Source: JAZDGX01 sp964482205 (GTDB taxonomy: Bacteria > Eisenbacteria > RBG-16-71-46 > CAIMUX01 > WJJG01). From it: a stretch of DNA of 64,000 nucleotides. Each line of letters begins with the position of its first letter. Positions within the stretch are counted from its first letter, which is position 1. Below the pieces are notes generated by a model. It did no database searches. It had not been told where the DNA came from and was given only the letters and a program-made list of their open reading frames with translations. A program made the position numbers and the translations under genes. Shown piece by piece: positions 50,155 to 57,834 of the stretch. The DNA is taken from contig CAYZWI010000007.1 in NCBI GenBank assembly GCA_964482205.1, forward strand, positions 110,207-174,206. Reading direction: 5' to 3'.

Positions 50155-51132
50155 ATGCGGATTCATGACAATATCCTGGAGACGATCGGCGGCACGCCGC
50201 TCGTGCGCGCCCCGCGCTTCTCCGCGGGCCTCGACGCGGATCTGGTCTTCAAGCTCGAGTCGTTCAATCCGATGTCGAGCGTCAAGGACCGGCCCGCGCG
50301 CGAAATCCTCACCCAGGCCTTGGCGAGCGGCCGCTTGCGCCCCGGAGGGCTCGTCGTCGAGCCGACCAGCGGGAACACCGGCATCGGGCTCGCGCTCGTC
50401 TGCGCGGCCCTCGGCTTGCGCCTCATGGTGACGATGCCCGAGACGATGTCGCGCGAACGGCGGCAGATCCTCGCCGCGCTCGGCGCGCGCGTCGTCCTCA
50501 CTCCGGGCGACCGCGGCATGCGCGGCGCCATCGAACGAGCCGAGGAGCTCGCCAAAGAGCACCCCGATGCCATTCTCGCGGGACAATTCACGAACCGCGC
50601 GAATGTCCAGGCCCATCGCAAGACGACCGGCCCCGAGATTTGGGACGACACCGACGGCGCGGTCGACATGCTGGTTGCAGGCGTGGGAACGGGAGGCACG
50701 CTGACCGGGGCGGGCGGATTCCTGAAAGAGCGCAAGCCCGAGCTGCGCATCGTCGCGGTCGAGCCGGCCCGCTCGCCGGTGCTGTCCGGGGGCGCGCCCG
50801 GTCCCCATCGCATCCAAGGCCTCGGCGCGGGCTTCGTGCCCGAGATCCTGGATGTCTACCTGATCGACGAGACCATCGCCGTCGCGGATGAGGACGCGAT
50901 GGAGACCGCGCGACAACTCTGCCGCGGAGACGGCCTCATGGTCGGGATCTCCTCGGGCGCGGTCGCCTGGGCCTGCAAACAAATGGCGGAGCGCAAGGAA
51001 TTCGCGGGGCGCATGATCGTGGGCGTGCTCGCCTCGCACGGCGAACGCTACCTCTCGACGCCGCTCTACTCCTTCCCCGAGGATTCGCCTTCGCCCGATC
51101 CAGCGCAGGGCGGCACGGAATCGAAGCCGTAG
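50155..51132 (+). CDS. cysK: Cysteine synthase A (O-acetylserine sulfhydrylase)
   Basis: A 325-residue PLP enzyme; AAAGGAG 9 nt before the ATG at 50155. The PLP-lysine is in FNPMSSVKDRPAREI, substrate loop PTSGNTGIGLALV, phosphate-binding glycine loop AGVGTGGTLTGAG and SSGAVAWACK. It converts O-acetylserine and sulfide to cysteine, using the product of the preceding gene. Usual family members have about 310 residues; the C-terminus here adds a short Pro/Ser tail. The following gene converges on it with a 34-bp gap. Confidence 0.93.
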   Translation: MRIHDNILETIGGTPLVRAPRFSAGLDADLVFKLESFNPMSSVKDRPAREILTQALASGRLRPGGLVVEPTSGNTGIGLALVCAALGLRLMVTMPETMSRERRQILAALGARVVLTPGDRGMRGAIERAEELAKEHPDAILAGQFTNRANVQAHRKTTGPEIWDDTDGAVDMLVAGVGTGGTLTGAGGFLKERKPELRIVAVEPARSPVLSGGAPGPHRIQGLGAGFVPEILDVYLIDETIAVADEDAMETARQLCRGDGLMVGISSGAVAWACKQMAERKEFAGRMIVGVLASHGERYLSTPLYSFPEDSPSPDPAQGGTESKP

Positions 51133-51166
51133 ATTTCGTCGACGCCGTCGAGGCCGTCGACACCGT

Positions 51167-52456
51167 TCACGCGTCCAGCGCTGGCGCTGGCGCCGTCCCG
51201 GGCAGGAAGAGGGACGCGGGCGCAGCCGGCGCGTGATAGATCTCCGCGGGGAACAGCAGCGGCGCGAGACCTTCGAGAAACTGCCGCTGCTTCAGCCGGT
51301 GATGGCTCGCGTAGTGGCGGGTGTGGATCGTGCGCAGGTAGGTCTCGAGCGTGTAGAGCTGCAGCTCGACCGTGAAGACATACGGCTCCGCCGCGCGCCA
51401 TTCCGGCTGAAAGAGCACTTCCGCGTCCGCCTTGAAGACCTTGTAGCCGGCGCCCGAATGACGGTTGAGGAGATCGCGGTCCTCCTCGCGCGACAAGGTG
51501 TCAACGACATTCCGGACGCGCATCGGCCCACCGAGAATGTCGAAGAGCATCTCCTTGAGGGTCTCGACCTCTTCGATGTCCTTGACGATGAACATCGCCC
51601 CGACGATGTCCTGCACCTCGCACGGCCGCGTCGCTCCCTTGCGCAGCATCTTGCTCACGATCGAAGCGTCGCGCCGCAAGGTCAGATCGCCCCAGCGCTC
51701 GCGGGTCTCCAAACGATAGACCTGCTGCCCGCGCACATAGCGATACGGCAGCACTTCGCGCTTCGAACGGCAGCTATAGAAGTACACGTGCAAGCTCTTC
51801 GGCCGCCCGTCTTGCGGGAACTTCAATTCGTGCACATAGAAGCGCCACACTTCCTCGCCCGGGCGCGCGGGGCCGTCGTGGTAATCGATTCCGATGCCGT
51901 CGGCCGCGATGTCGAAGGCCAGGTCGAGGCCTTGCACGCGCACCGTGTGGTGGAAGAGCTCGCGCTCCAGCAAGCTCGCGAAGAAATCGCGATGCAGCGA
52001 GCCGCGCTGGACTTCCCACGTCCGTTCGACATTCAGAAAGAGCAGCGCGACATAGAGCAGCCGGCGCGCCTCGAAAGCGCGCCGCTCGTCGGCGGTGTCC
52101 ACCATGAGGCCCATCAGGGCGCGCAGATCGCGCTCGGCGGCGACCTTCGCTTCGGGGTGCAGCCGCGCCCGTCGCCGCCGGGGAAAGAGGGCCACCAGCG
52201 CTTCCAAGTAACGTTGCGCTTCGTTCAGGTAGTACGCGGCGGTCACTTGATCGGCGGCCAAGGAACTCTCCGGCGCGCCGCTGGGATGCAGCAGGCGGCG
52301 GAGGAATTGCGCGTAGGCTTCATCGTTCCCGCGAATACGACGGCAGAGGCGCTCGAGTGAGCGAAACAGATCGGGATGGTTCCGCTCCATCCACGGATCG
52401 AGCGCCGGATGGGCCCGCCGTGGATCGACGCGAGCGCGCATGGCCGATTCTTCCAT
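51167..52456 (-). CDS. Diverged RelA/SpoT-like nucleotidyltransferase-domain protein
   Basis: A 429-residue protein; GGGAGG a few nt before the ATG at 52456 sets the start, and the frame upstream is not coding. The first 230 residues are helical and unknown. From about residue 230, RYVRGQQVYRLETRERW, DASIVSKMLRKGATRP and EVQDIVGAMFIVKDIEEVET follow the (p)ppGpp-synthetase pattern (SIxxKM, then DlxgxRxi). Later GYKVFKADAEVL and VFTVELQLYTLETYLRTIHT match the GYRSLH and ExQxRT regions. The catalytic Asp and Glu are kept, but the conserved His after GY(R/K) is Lys and the ExQxRT Arg is not at its place. Activity may be lost or changed. Confidence 0.6.
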   Translation of the reverse strand: MEESAMRARVDPRRAHPALDPWMERNHPDLFRSLERLCRRIRGNDEAYAQFLRRLLHPSGAPESSLAADQVTAAYYLNEAQRYLEALVALFPRRRRARLHPEAKVAAERDLRALMGLMVDTADERRAFEARRLLYVALLFLNVERTWEVQRGSLHRDFFASLLERELFHHTVRVQGLDLAFDIAADGIGIDYHDGPARPGEEVWRFYVHELKFPQDGRPKSLHVYFYSCRSKREVLPYRYVRGQQVYRLETRERWGDLTLRRDASIVSKMLRKGATRPCEVQDIVGAMFIVKDIEEVETLKEMLFDILGGPMRVRNVVDTLSREEDRDLLNRHSGAGYKVFKADAEVLFQPEWRAAEPYVFTVELQLYTLETYLRTIHTRHYASHHRLKQRQFLEGLAPLLFPAEIYHAPAAPASLFLPGTAPAPALDA

Positions 52457-52585
52457 CGCGCCTCCCACCGAAGTGACGGAGCCGTCGACCTGCGGCGGCC
52501 GCCCGTCCGCGCCGCGCCGCGGATCGACTTCCGCGCCCGGGCGCAAATTTGTGCGCGAGGCCTCGCCCCACGAGAGAGGTTCTTC

Positions 52586-53638
52586 ATGCATCGAACGGAA
52601 ACCCAGGCTACCATGGGAAAGGTCCGTTCGCCAGCGGCCGGCGGCCGCGTGATCGTCTCCCTGGCAGAGGCACAGGCCATGGAATCTCACGATCCCCGCG
52701 CATCCTCGCATCTCCTTCGCATGGAAGCGCTCGCGCGAGTCTGGCATGGCCTGGAAGCCATCCTCCGGTGCGAGCAAGCGCCCCGCGGCCCCGACGGCGA
52801 GCAAGCGCACTGCCGCCCCGCATGCGAGCGGGCCTCCTCGCCGAACGAATCGCCGCCGCTTCCGGATGCTGCGGCGAACGCCTGGGAGCGTCTCCATTGG
52901 AAGCTTCTCGATGTGCGGCCCGAGCCCGCCTTCCTGGAACGCCATCTCCCCGGTGCGGCTCATATCGCGCGAGGCGAACTCTCTGCACGCAGCCACGAGC
53001 TTCCACCCAAGGAGCGAACGCTGATCGTGTGCGCCGAAGATCCCGATGGCGCCCGAGCCGCCGCCGCCGATCTGCGCGCGCGCGGCTGGCTTGCGTCTCG
53101 CGCCCTGGCCGATCCGCTCGCGGGCTGGCCCGGCCCCTGGGAGACCGGTCCATCGCGAGCGAGGCTCTGGGAGCCTTCTCCCCTCGTGCGCCGCTGGGCG
53201 GATGCGATCGCTCCGGGACCGATCCTCGATCTCGGATGCGGCGCGGGCAGGGACGCGGTCTTTCTCGCCCTGCGGGGACACGCGGTCGTGGCGATCGATC
53301 GATTGCCCGATGCGCTCGAGAAGGCGCGCGACCTTTCCGCCCGCCACGCCGTCTCCCTCGATCTTCGTCTCTCCGACTTGCGCAAGGATGCCGTTCCCGG
53401 CTCGGAATACGCCGCCGTTCTCTCGATTCGCTATTTCCACGGCGCGCTCCTCGACGCGATCGCGCGCGTCTTGCGGCCGGGCGGGCTCTGGCTGCTCGAG
53501 GCGTATCCGCACGCCGCGGCTCCGCAAGGCATCCTGCGCTTGATCAGCGATCGGCAGGATTGGAAGCTTCGCTTCCATGAGGAAGGGCAGGACGACACGA
53601 GACAATCGATGACTCGCCTCGTTCTCGAGCGCGAGTGA
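52586..53638 (+). CDS. Rhodanese-like domain fused to a SAM-dependent methyltransferase
   Basis: A 350-residue fusion. GAGAGG 6 nt before the ATG at 52586 supports the start, though the first 50 residues have little character. Residues about 100-185 are rhodanese-like: LLDVRPEPAFLERHLPGAAH and the active-site segment LIVCAEDPDGARA with the Cys. From about 205 comes a class I methyltransferase: GPILDLGCGAGRDAVFLALR, VAIDRLPDALEKAR and IARVLRPGGLWLLEAYP. The methyltransferase resembles TehB-type enzymes that methylate chalcogen compounds; with a sulfurtransferase domain a role in sulfur or selenium/tellurium chemistry is a reasonable guess. It diverges from the RelA/SpoT-like gene. Confidence 0.82.
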   Translation: MHRTETQATMGKVRSPAAGGRVIVSLAEAQAMESHDPRASSHLLRMEALARVWHGLEAILRCEQAPRGPDGEQAHCRPACERASSPNESPPLPDAAANAWERLHWKLLDVRPEPAFLERHLPGAAHIARGELSARSHELPPKERTLIVCAEDPDGARAAAADLRARGWLASRALADPLAGWPGPWETGPSRARLWEPSPLVRRWADAIAPGPILDLGCGAGRDAVFLALRGHAVVAIDRLPDALEKARDLSARHAVSLDLRLSDLRKDAVPGSEYAAVLSIRYFHGALLDAIARVLRPGGLWLLEAYPHAAAPQGILRLISDRQDWKLRFHEEGQDDTRQSMTRLVLERE

Positions 53639-53673
53639 CGTCATCGGACACTTCGGTGGAAAGGATTCTTGCC

Positions 53674-54333
53674 ATGGCGCTCATCGACATCGCCCCGGAC
53701 ATCGCCTCGCATGTGAAACTCGCGCTCTTTCAAGCGCGCGGCATCACCGCGCGCGGCGAGAGTCCGCTGCTCGAGCAGGACCTGTCCGCGATCGTCGAGC
53801 GCTTGCGAGCCGCGCACGCCGAGCCCTCATCGGCTCTGAACATCTTCGCGCCCGCGCGCGCCCTCTACCGCGCCCTCAAGCTCGATCCGACCAAGACCCG
53901 CCCTTCCTCGGAAGCGCTCATCCGCCGCGTGATCACCGGCCGCGGCCTCTATCGCATCAATCGCGTGGTCGACACGTGCAATCTGTGCTCGATGGACATC
54001 GCCCTTCCGATCGGCCTCTACGACACCGACGCGGTCCGCTGGCCCGTGAGCTTGCGCAGCGGGCGCGAGGGAGAAGGATACGCGGGCCTCGGGAAGGACC
54101 ATGTGAATGTGAGCGGCCGCTACGCGCTCGTCGACCAGGAAGGCCCCTTCGGGAATCCCTCCTCGGACTCGTTTCGCACGCGCATCACCGAGGAGACGAG
54201 CGCCTGCACCTTCGTGATCTTCGCCCCGGGCGACTGTGCCGCAGAGGCGCTGCGCGAGCATCTCCGCGCGTGCGCAGAGCGCATGACGCGCTACAACGGA
54301 GGGACGATCACGGCCGAGGAGATCCTGCCCTGA
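53674..54333 (+). CDS. B3/B4 (PheT-like) tRNA-binding-domain protein
   Basis: A 219-residue single-domain protein. AAAGGA 8 nt before the ATG at 53674. The PheT B3/4 domain is visible: YRALKLDPTKTRPSSEALIR, VITGRGLYRINRVVDTCNLC and IALPIGLYDTD, then NVSGRYALVDQEGPFGNP. Stand-alone B3/4 proteins resemble the editing domain of phenylalanyl-tRNA synthetase beta and may deacylate or bind mischarged tRNA. The start lies 36 nt after the methyltransferase stop, so it is likely co-transcribed. A hairpin closes the unit. Confidence 0.83.
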   Translation: MALIDIAPDIASHVKLALFQARGITARGESPLLEQDLSAIVERLRAAHAEPSSALNIFAPARALYRALKLDPTKTRPSSEALIRRVITGRGLYRINRVVDTCNLCSMDIALPIGLYDTDAVRWPVSLRSGREGEGYAGLGKDHVNVSGRYALVDQEGPFGNPSSDSFRTRITEETSACTFVIFAPGDCAAEALREHLRACAERMTRYNGGTITAEEILP

Positions 54334-54337
54334 ACCG

Positions 54338-54360
54338 GCAGGGCGAATCGATCGCCCTGC
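54338..54360. terminator. Bidirectional terminator between converging genes
   Basis: GCAGGGCGA (54338-54346) pairs with TCGCCCTGC (54352-54360) around a 5-nt loop, 5 bases after the B3/4 stop and 28 before the GH57 stop. Confidence 0.6.
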
Positions 54361-54387
54361 TCGCCGATCCATCGGCCCAGACCAGGA

Positions 54388-55989
54388 TCAGTCGGCCCAG
54401 ACCAGCGGATCGATCGCGGGGAAGATATTGTTCTTCTGCTCGATCTCGGCCAGCCACCACTCGTCGATCGAGCGCGAGCGGATGTCCTCGTAGAGCTTGC
54501 TGAAGTTGGTGATGTGCTCGCGGGTGCGCGCGACGGCGTAGGGCACCATCGTGCCCGTCTTCATGATGAAGGCCCAGTCGCTGCTCTGCGCGAGCAGGAA
54601 CTCCCGCGCCGCCTGTCGCAGCGCGCGCCAGGCAAGCCCATCCGATCCGTACGCGCCCGCCTTCGCGGCGTTGGCGAGCTCGATCAGGCGCTCCCCCGCC
54701 GCGTGCAGATGGCGATAGATCCAGTCGTTCGGGCCGTCCAGCCAGACTTCCGCGTAGCCCTTGTATCCCCAGCTCGAGGCCGCCGGCGTGGCGAGTTGAT
54801 TGACCGGGAAACGATCCAGGTACTCGGAGAGAGTCATGGTCGCAATCGCCTTCTGATCGTAGGCGATCTTGCGGAAGAGGAAGTTCAGGAACTGCGGCCC
54901 TTCGTACCACCAGTGCCCAAAGAGCTCCGCGTCGTAGGGCGCGACGATGATCGGCGGACGCCCGAGCAGGCCGTGCAGGTATTCGGCCTGTTTCTCGCGA
55001 TTGAACATGAAATTGCCCGCGTGCTCGGCCGCTTTCTCGGTGGCGCGCTCGAAGTGATAAGGCTCCTTGTGATTCGTCGGCCCGGTGATCTTGTAGTACT
55101 TGATCCCGAGATTGCTGCGCTGCCCGTCGCCGTGCAGATACGGACGGACATAGTCGTATTCCAGGTCCCAGCCGACATCGCGGTAGAATTCCCGGTAGTT
55201 GTAGTCGCCCGGATAGCCCTCGTTGGCGCTCCACACCTGCTTGGACGATTCCAGATCGCGTCCAAAGGCGGCGACGCCGTTCTTCGTCACGATCGGCGCA
55301 TACACGCCGAAGCGCGGGCGCGGCACCGCGAACATGAGGCCGTGGGTGTCGAGCAGAAAGAAGCGCAGGCGCGCCTCGGCCAGCGTTTCCTCGAGGGTCT
55401 GCTCGTAGCCGCATTCGGGCAGCCAGATGCCGCGCGCCGGGCGGCCGAAGCGCCGCTCGTAATCGGCCGTCGCGGTCAGGATCTGGCCGCGCCAAATGCG
55501 CCGGTCGCGCAGCATGAGCGGAAGGAAACCGTGGGTCGCGCCGCTGGTCACGATTTCCAGCTCGCCCCGGTCCTGAAAGCCGCGGAAGGCGGTCAGCAGA
55601 TTGCGCTGGTAGACATCGACGAAGATCCGCCGCGCCTCGCGGAAGTTGTGGAGGTAGCGCAGCGCCACCGGATGGAATTCGGGCATCCAACGGGTGCGCT
55701 GGGTTTCCTTCTCGGCGAGCTCGATCAGCTTCTCGATATGGCGGACGTAGCGCTCCTGCAGCAAGGGATCGGACAGCATGCCCGCCAGCGGAGGCGTCAC
55801 CGACATCGTCAGGCGAAAATGCACGCCGTCGTTCGCGAGCCCCTGCATCATCTCGATCAACGGGATGTAGGTCTCGGTGATCGCCTCGTAGAGCCAGTCC
55901 TCTTCAAGAAACGCGGGATGCTCGGGATGGCGCACATACGGCAAGTGCGCGTGCAGCACGAGCGCGAGATAGCCCTTCGGTTCGTTCAT
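54388..55989 (-). CDS. GH57 family alpha-glucan branching-type enzyme (DUF1957)
   Basis: A 533-residue GH57 enzyme. The ATG at 55989 follows the previous stop by 3 nt (TAG GCC ATG). The start MNEPKGYLALVLHAHLPYVR holds the first His pair of the GH57 active site. The nucleophile Glu is in GIWLPECGYEQTL and the acid/base Asp in VAPYDAELFGHWWYEG; both are present. The C-terminal helical DUF1957 region, with RSRSIDEWWLAEIEQKNNIF, is typical of the branching-enzyme subfamily. It would create alpha-1,6 branches in alpha-1,4-glucans (glycogen). It is the last gene of the operon with DUF3536 and DUF4912 proteins. Confidence 0.9.
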   Translation of the reverse strand: MNEPKGYLALVLHAHLPYVRHPEHPAFLEEDWLYEAITETYIPLIEMMQGLANDGVHFRLTMSVTPPLAGMLSDPLLQERYVRHIEKLIELAEKETQRTRWMPEFHPVALRYLHNFREARRIFVDVYQRNLLTAFRGFQDRGELEIVTSGATHGFLPLMLRDRRIWRGQILTATADYERRFGRPARGIWLPECGYEQTLEETLAEARLRFFLLDTHGLMFAVPRPRFGVYAPIVTKNGVAAFGRDLESSKQVWSANEGYPGDYNYREFYRDVGWDLEYDYVRPYLHGDGQRSNLGIKYYKITGPTNHKEPYHFERATEKAAEHAGNFMFNREKQAEYLHGLLGRPPIIVAPYDAELFGHWWYEGPQFLNFLFRKIAYDQKAIATMTLSEYLDRFPVNQLATPAASSWGYKGYAEVWLDGPNDWIYRHLHAAGERLIELANAAKAGAYGSDGLAWRALRQAAREFLLAQSSDWAFIMKTGTMVPYAVARTREHITNFSKLYEDIRSRSIDEWWLAEIEQKNNIFPAIDPLVWAD

Positions 55990-55992
55990 GGC

Positions 55993-57777
55993 CTACGATT
56001 CCGCCCGCATCTCGACCGTCTCGGTCGCGTTCGTCTCGCGGCGGACCGTCGGCGTGATGGTTTTGCGAAACGCCCCGTCGGCGGATACCGCGGTCGCGTC
56101 GATCACCTGCGTGCCATCCGGCAACAGGAAGCGCAAGCTAAAGGTGCCGTCGGGCCGCAGCCGCACGGGGCGCCCCTGCACGGTGACCTTGGCGTCGGGC
56201 TCGGTCGCGCCGTACACGATCAGCTCGGCGTCCAACACGAACCAGAATCCGGGAGCGCCCGGAACCGCGCGCGCGAGCGCTCCGCTGGCCATGCTGCCCA
56301 TCATGCCCGACGACCAGTCGGCGCGCAGGCGTTCGCGCAGCAGCATGCCGAGCTCGGCCGAGCTGCGTCCGTCGGGCAGGCTGTCGCCCATCATCTCGTA
56401 CAGCCGCTTGTAGCTCTCGGGCGCGCGGGTCCACTCCTCGTCGAGCACATGCGAGATCGTGTCGCGCGGAGTGCGGACGGCATTCGAGCGCGCCAGCGCG
56501 TGGAAGCGGCCGTCGCGGGTGACGATCCCGATCGCGACGCGATAGATGCGGTCGGCGCGGCCGACGTTCACATACCAGCTCTCCGCTCCCGGCGCGAGCT
56601 CGATGTCGAAGCGATCCTCGCCGTTGCCTTCTTCCGCGCGCTGCAGATCCGTCTCCGCGGGAAACGCGAAGACGCGCATCACCCAGCGATGGTCCTTCCA
56701 TCCATCGCCCAGGTTCTGCTGCAGTTCGTTCAGGCTCTCGGGCTTGATCTCCCAATAGACATGCACCCACTGGGGATCGCGCGCCATGAGCACGGCGTAG
56801 TTTCGTCCGTAGCGCTCCGGCATCGCGAGCGGCGCGCCCAGGCCCCGGCGCGCAGAAGGCGTCTCGGGCGCGGGCGCTTCGAGAACCGCGGCCGTCGCGT
56901 GCGCGCGTTCCGTCTCGCGCGCGGAATCCATTCCTTCGAGATCCATGGCGGAGAAACCTGCCGGTGGCTTCACGCCTCCGTGCAGGCGTTCGCCTTCCGG
57001 GCCGAAAGGCCCGCCCCGTCCGCTGCGAGAAGCGCTCGTTTGCGCGCGGCCCGCTTTCCGGCGGGCGCTCGGGGCGCGTTCGATCGTTTGCGGCTTCGGG
57101 CTGCTCGCCGGCTTCGCGGCGGACTTCTTTGCGCCGCTCTGCGATGAAGGGGCCGGTTTCTCCGGGGTCTTCGCCGATCCGGGCTTGCCGGTTCCGCTCT
57201 TCGCTGTGACGCTCTTCCCCGTGCCGCTCTTCGCCGCGCCCGTCTTGCCGGTCTTGTTCACCGGCGCCTCTTCCTTGGCGTTCGAAGAGGAACGCCTGGC
57301 AGGCGATTCCTTGCTCGCGCGTCCGGGCTTGGGCGCGCGTTCGGCCAGGCGCACCGGAGGCCGGGTGATCTTTCCGGAGGCGCTTTCGGTTGGGGTCCTC
57401 CGGATGGGTCCGCTGACCTTGCTCGCGCGCTTGTCCGCCGAGCGCGCGGATGTATCGCGGCTCGGCGCGGGACGCGTGGATGCGGGGCGCGCGGCAGAGG
57501 CGCCCGCTGCCTTGCGGTTGGCCGCGCCCTTGGGTTCTTGCTTGGCGTCGCGCTGCGCCGCGCTTCTGCGCGCGAGCGGCTCCACGCGGCGCGCTCCGGC
57601 GGCCGGGCGCGATGCGCCTCGCGATTCGAACGCCGGGTTGCGCTTGCTCTCCGCTTTCTTCAGCAGGGCGCGGATCAGGCCGTCCTTGGAAAGCTGGCTT
57701 CGTCCGGCGATCCCGTGCCGGCGGGCGAGATCGAGCAACTCCTGTTTGCTCTTTCCTTCGAGGTCTATGCGTCTCAT
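55993..57777 (-). CDS. DUF4912 protein with Rho-N/SAP-like start and long Lys-rich region
   Basis: A 594-residue protein. AAAGGA precedes the ATG at 57777 by 10 nt. Residues 1-40 (LEGKSKQELLDLARRHGIAG and LSKDGLIRALLKK) resemble a Rho-N/SAP helix-extended-loop. Residues about 45-290 are low-complexity, Ala/Lys/Pro/Ser-rich, with the repeat AKSGTGKS. The C-terminal half is the DUF4912 domain, YGRNYAVLMARDPQWVHVYW, followed by a beta-sandwich LIVYGATEPDAKVTVQGRPV like a carbohydrate-binding module. Function is not established; its place between two GH57 genes suggests glycan or glycogen granule binding (inference). Confidence 0.82.
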   Translation of the reverse strand: MRRIDLEGKSKQELLDLARRHGIAGRSQLSKDGLIRALLKKAESKRNPAFESRGASRPAAGARRVEPLARRSAAQRDAKQEPKGAANRKAAGASAARPASTRPAPSRDTSARSADKRASKVSGPIRRTPTESASGKITRPPVRLAERAPKPGRASKESPARRSSSNAKEEAPVNKTGKTGAAKSGTGKSVTAKSGTGKPGSAKTPEKPAPSSQSGAKKSAAKPASSPKPQTIERAPSARRKAGRAQTSASRSGRGGPFGPEGERLHGGVKPPAGFSAMDLEGMDSARETERAHATAAVLEAPAPETPSARRGLGAPLAMPERYGRNYAVLMARDPQWVHVYWEIKPESLNELQQNLGDGWKDHRWVMRVFAFPAETDLQRAEEGNGEDRFDIELAPGAESWYVNVGRADRIYRVAIGIVTRDGRFHALARSNAVRTPRDTISHVLDEEWTRAPESYKRLYEMMGDSLPDGRSSAELGMLLRERLRADWSSGMMGSMASGALARAVPGAPGFWFVLDAELIVYGATEPDAKVTVQGRPVRLRPDGTFSLRFLLPDGTQVIDATAVSADGAFRKTITPTVRRETNATETVEMRAES

Positions 57778-57834
57778 GGCCGTCGCTTCCTTTCGATCGA
57801 CACGAATGTCCGCAGCGGGCAAACGGATCGGCCG

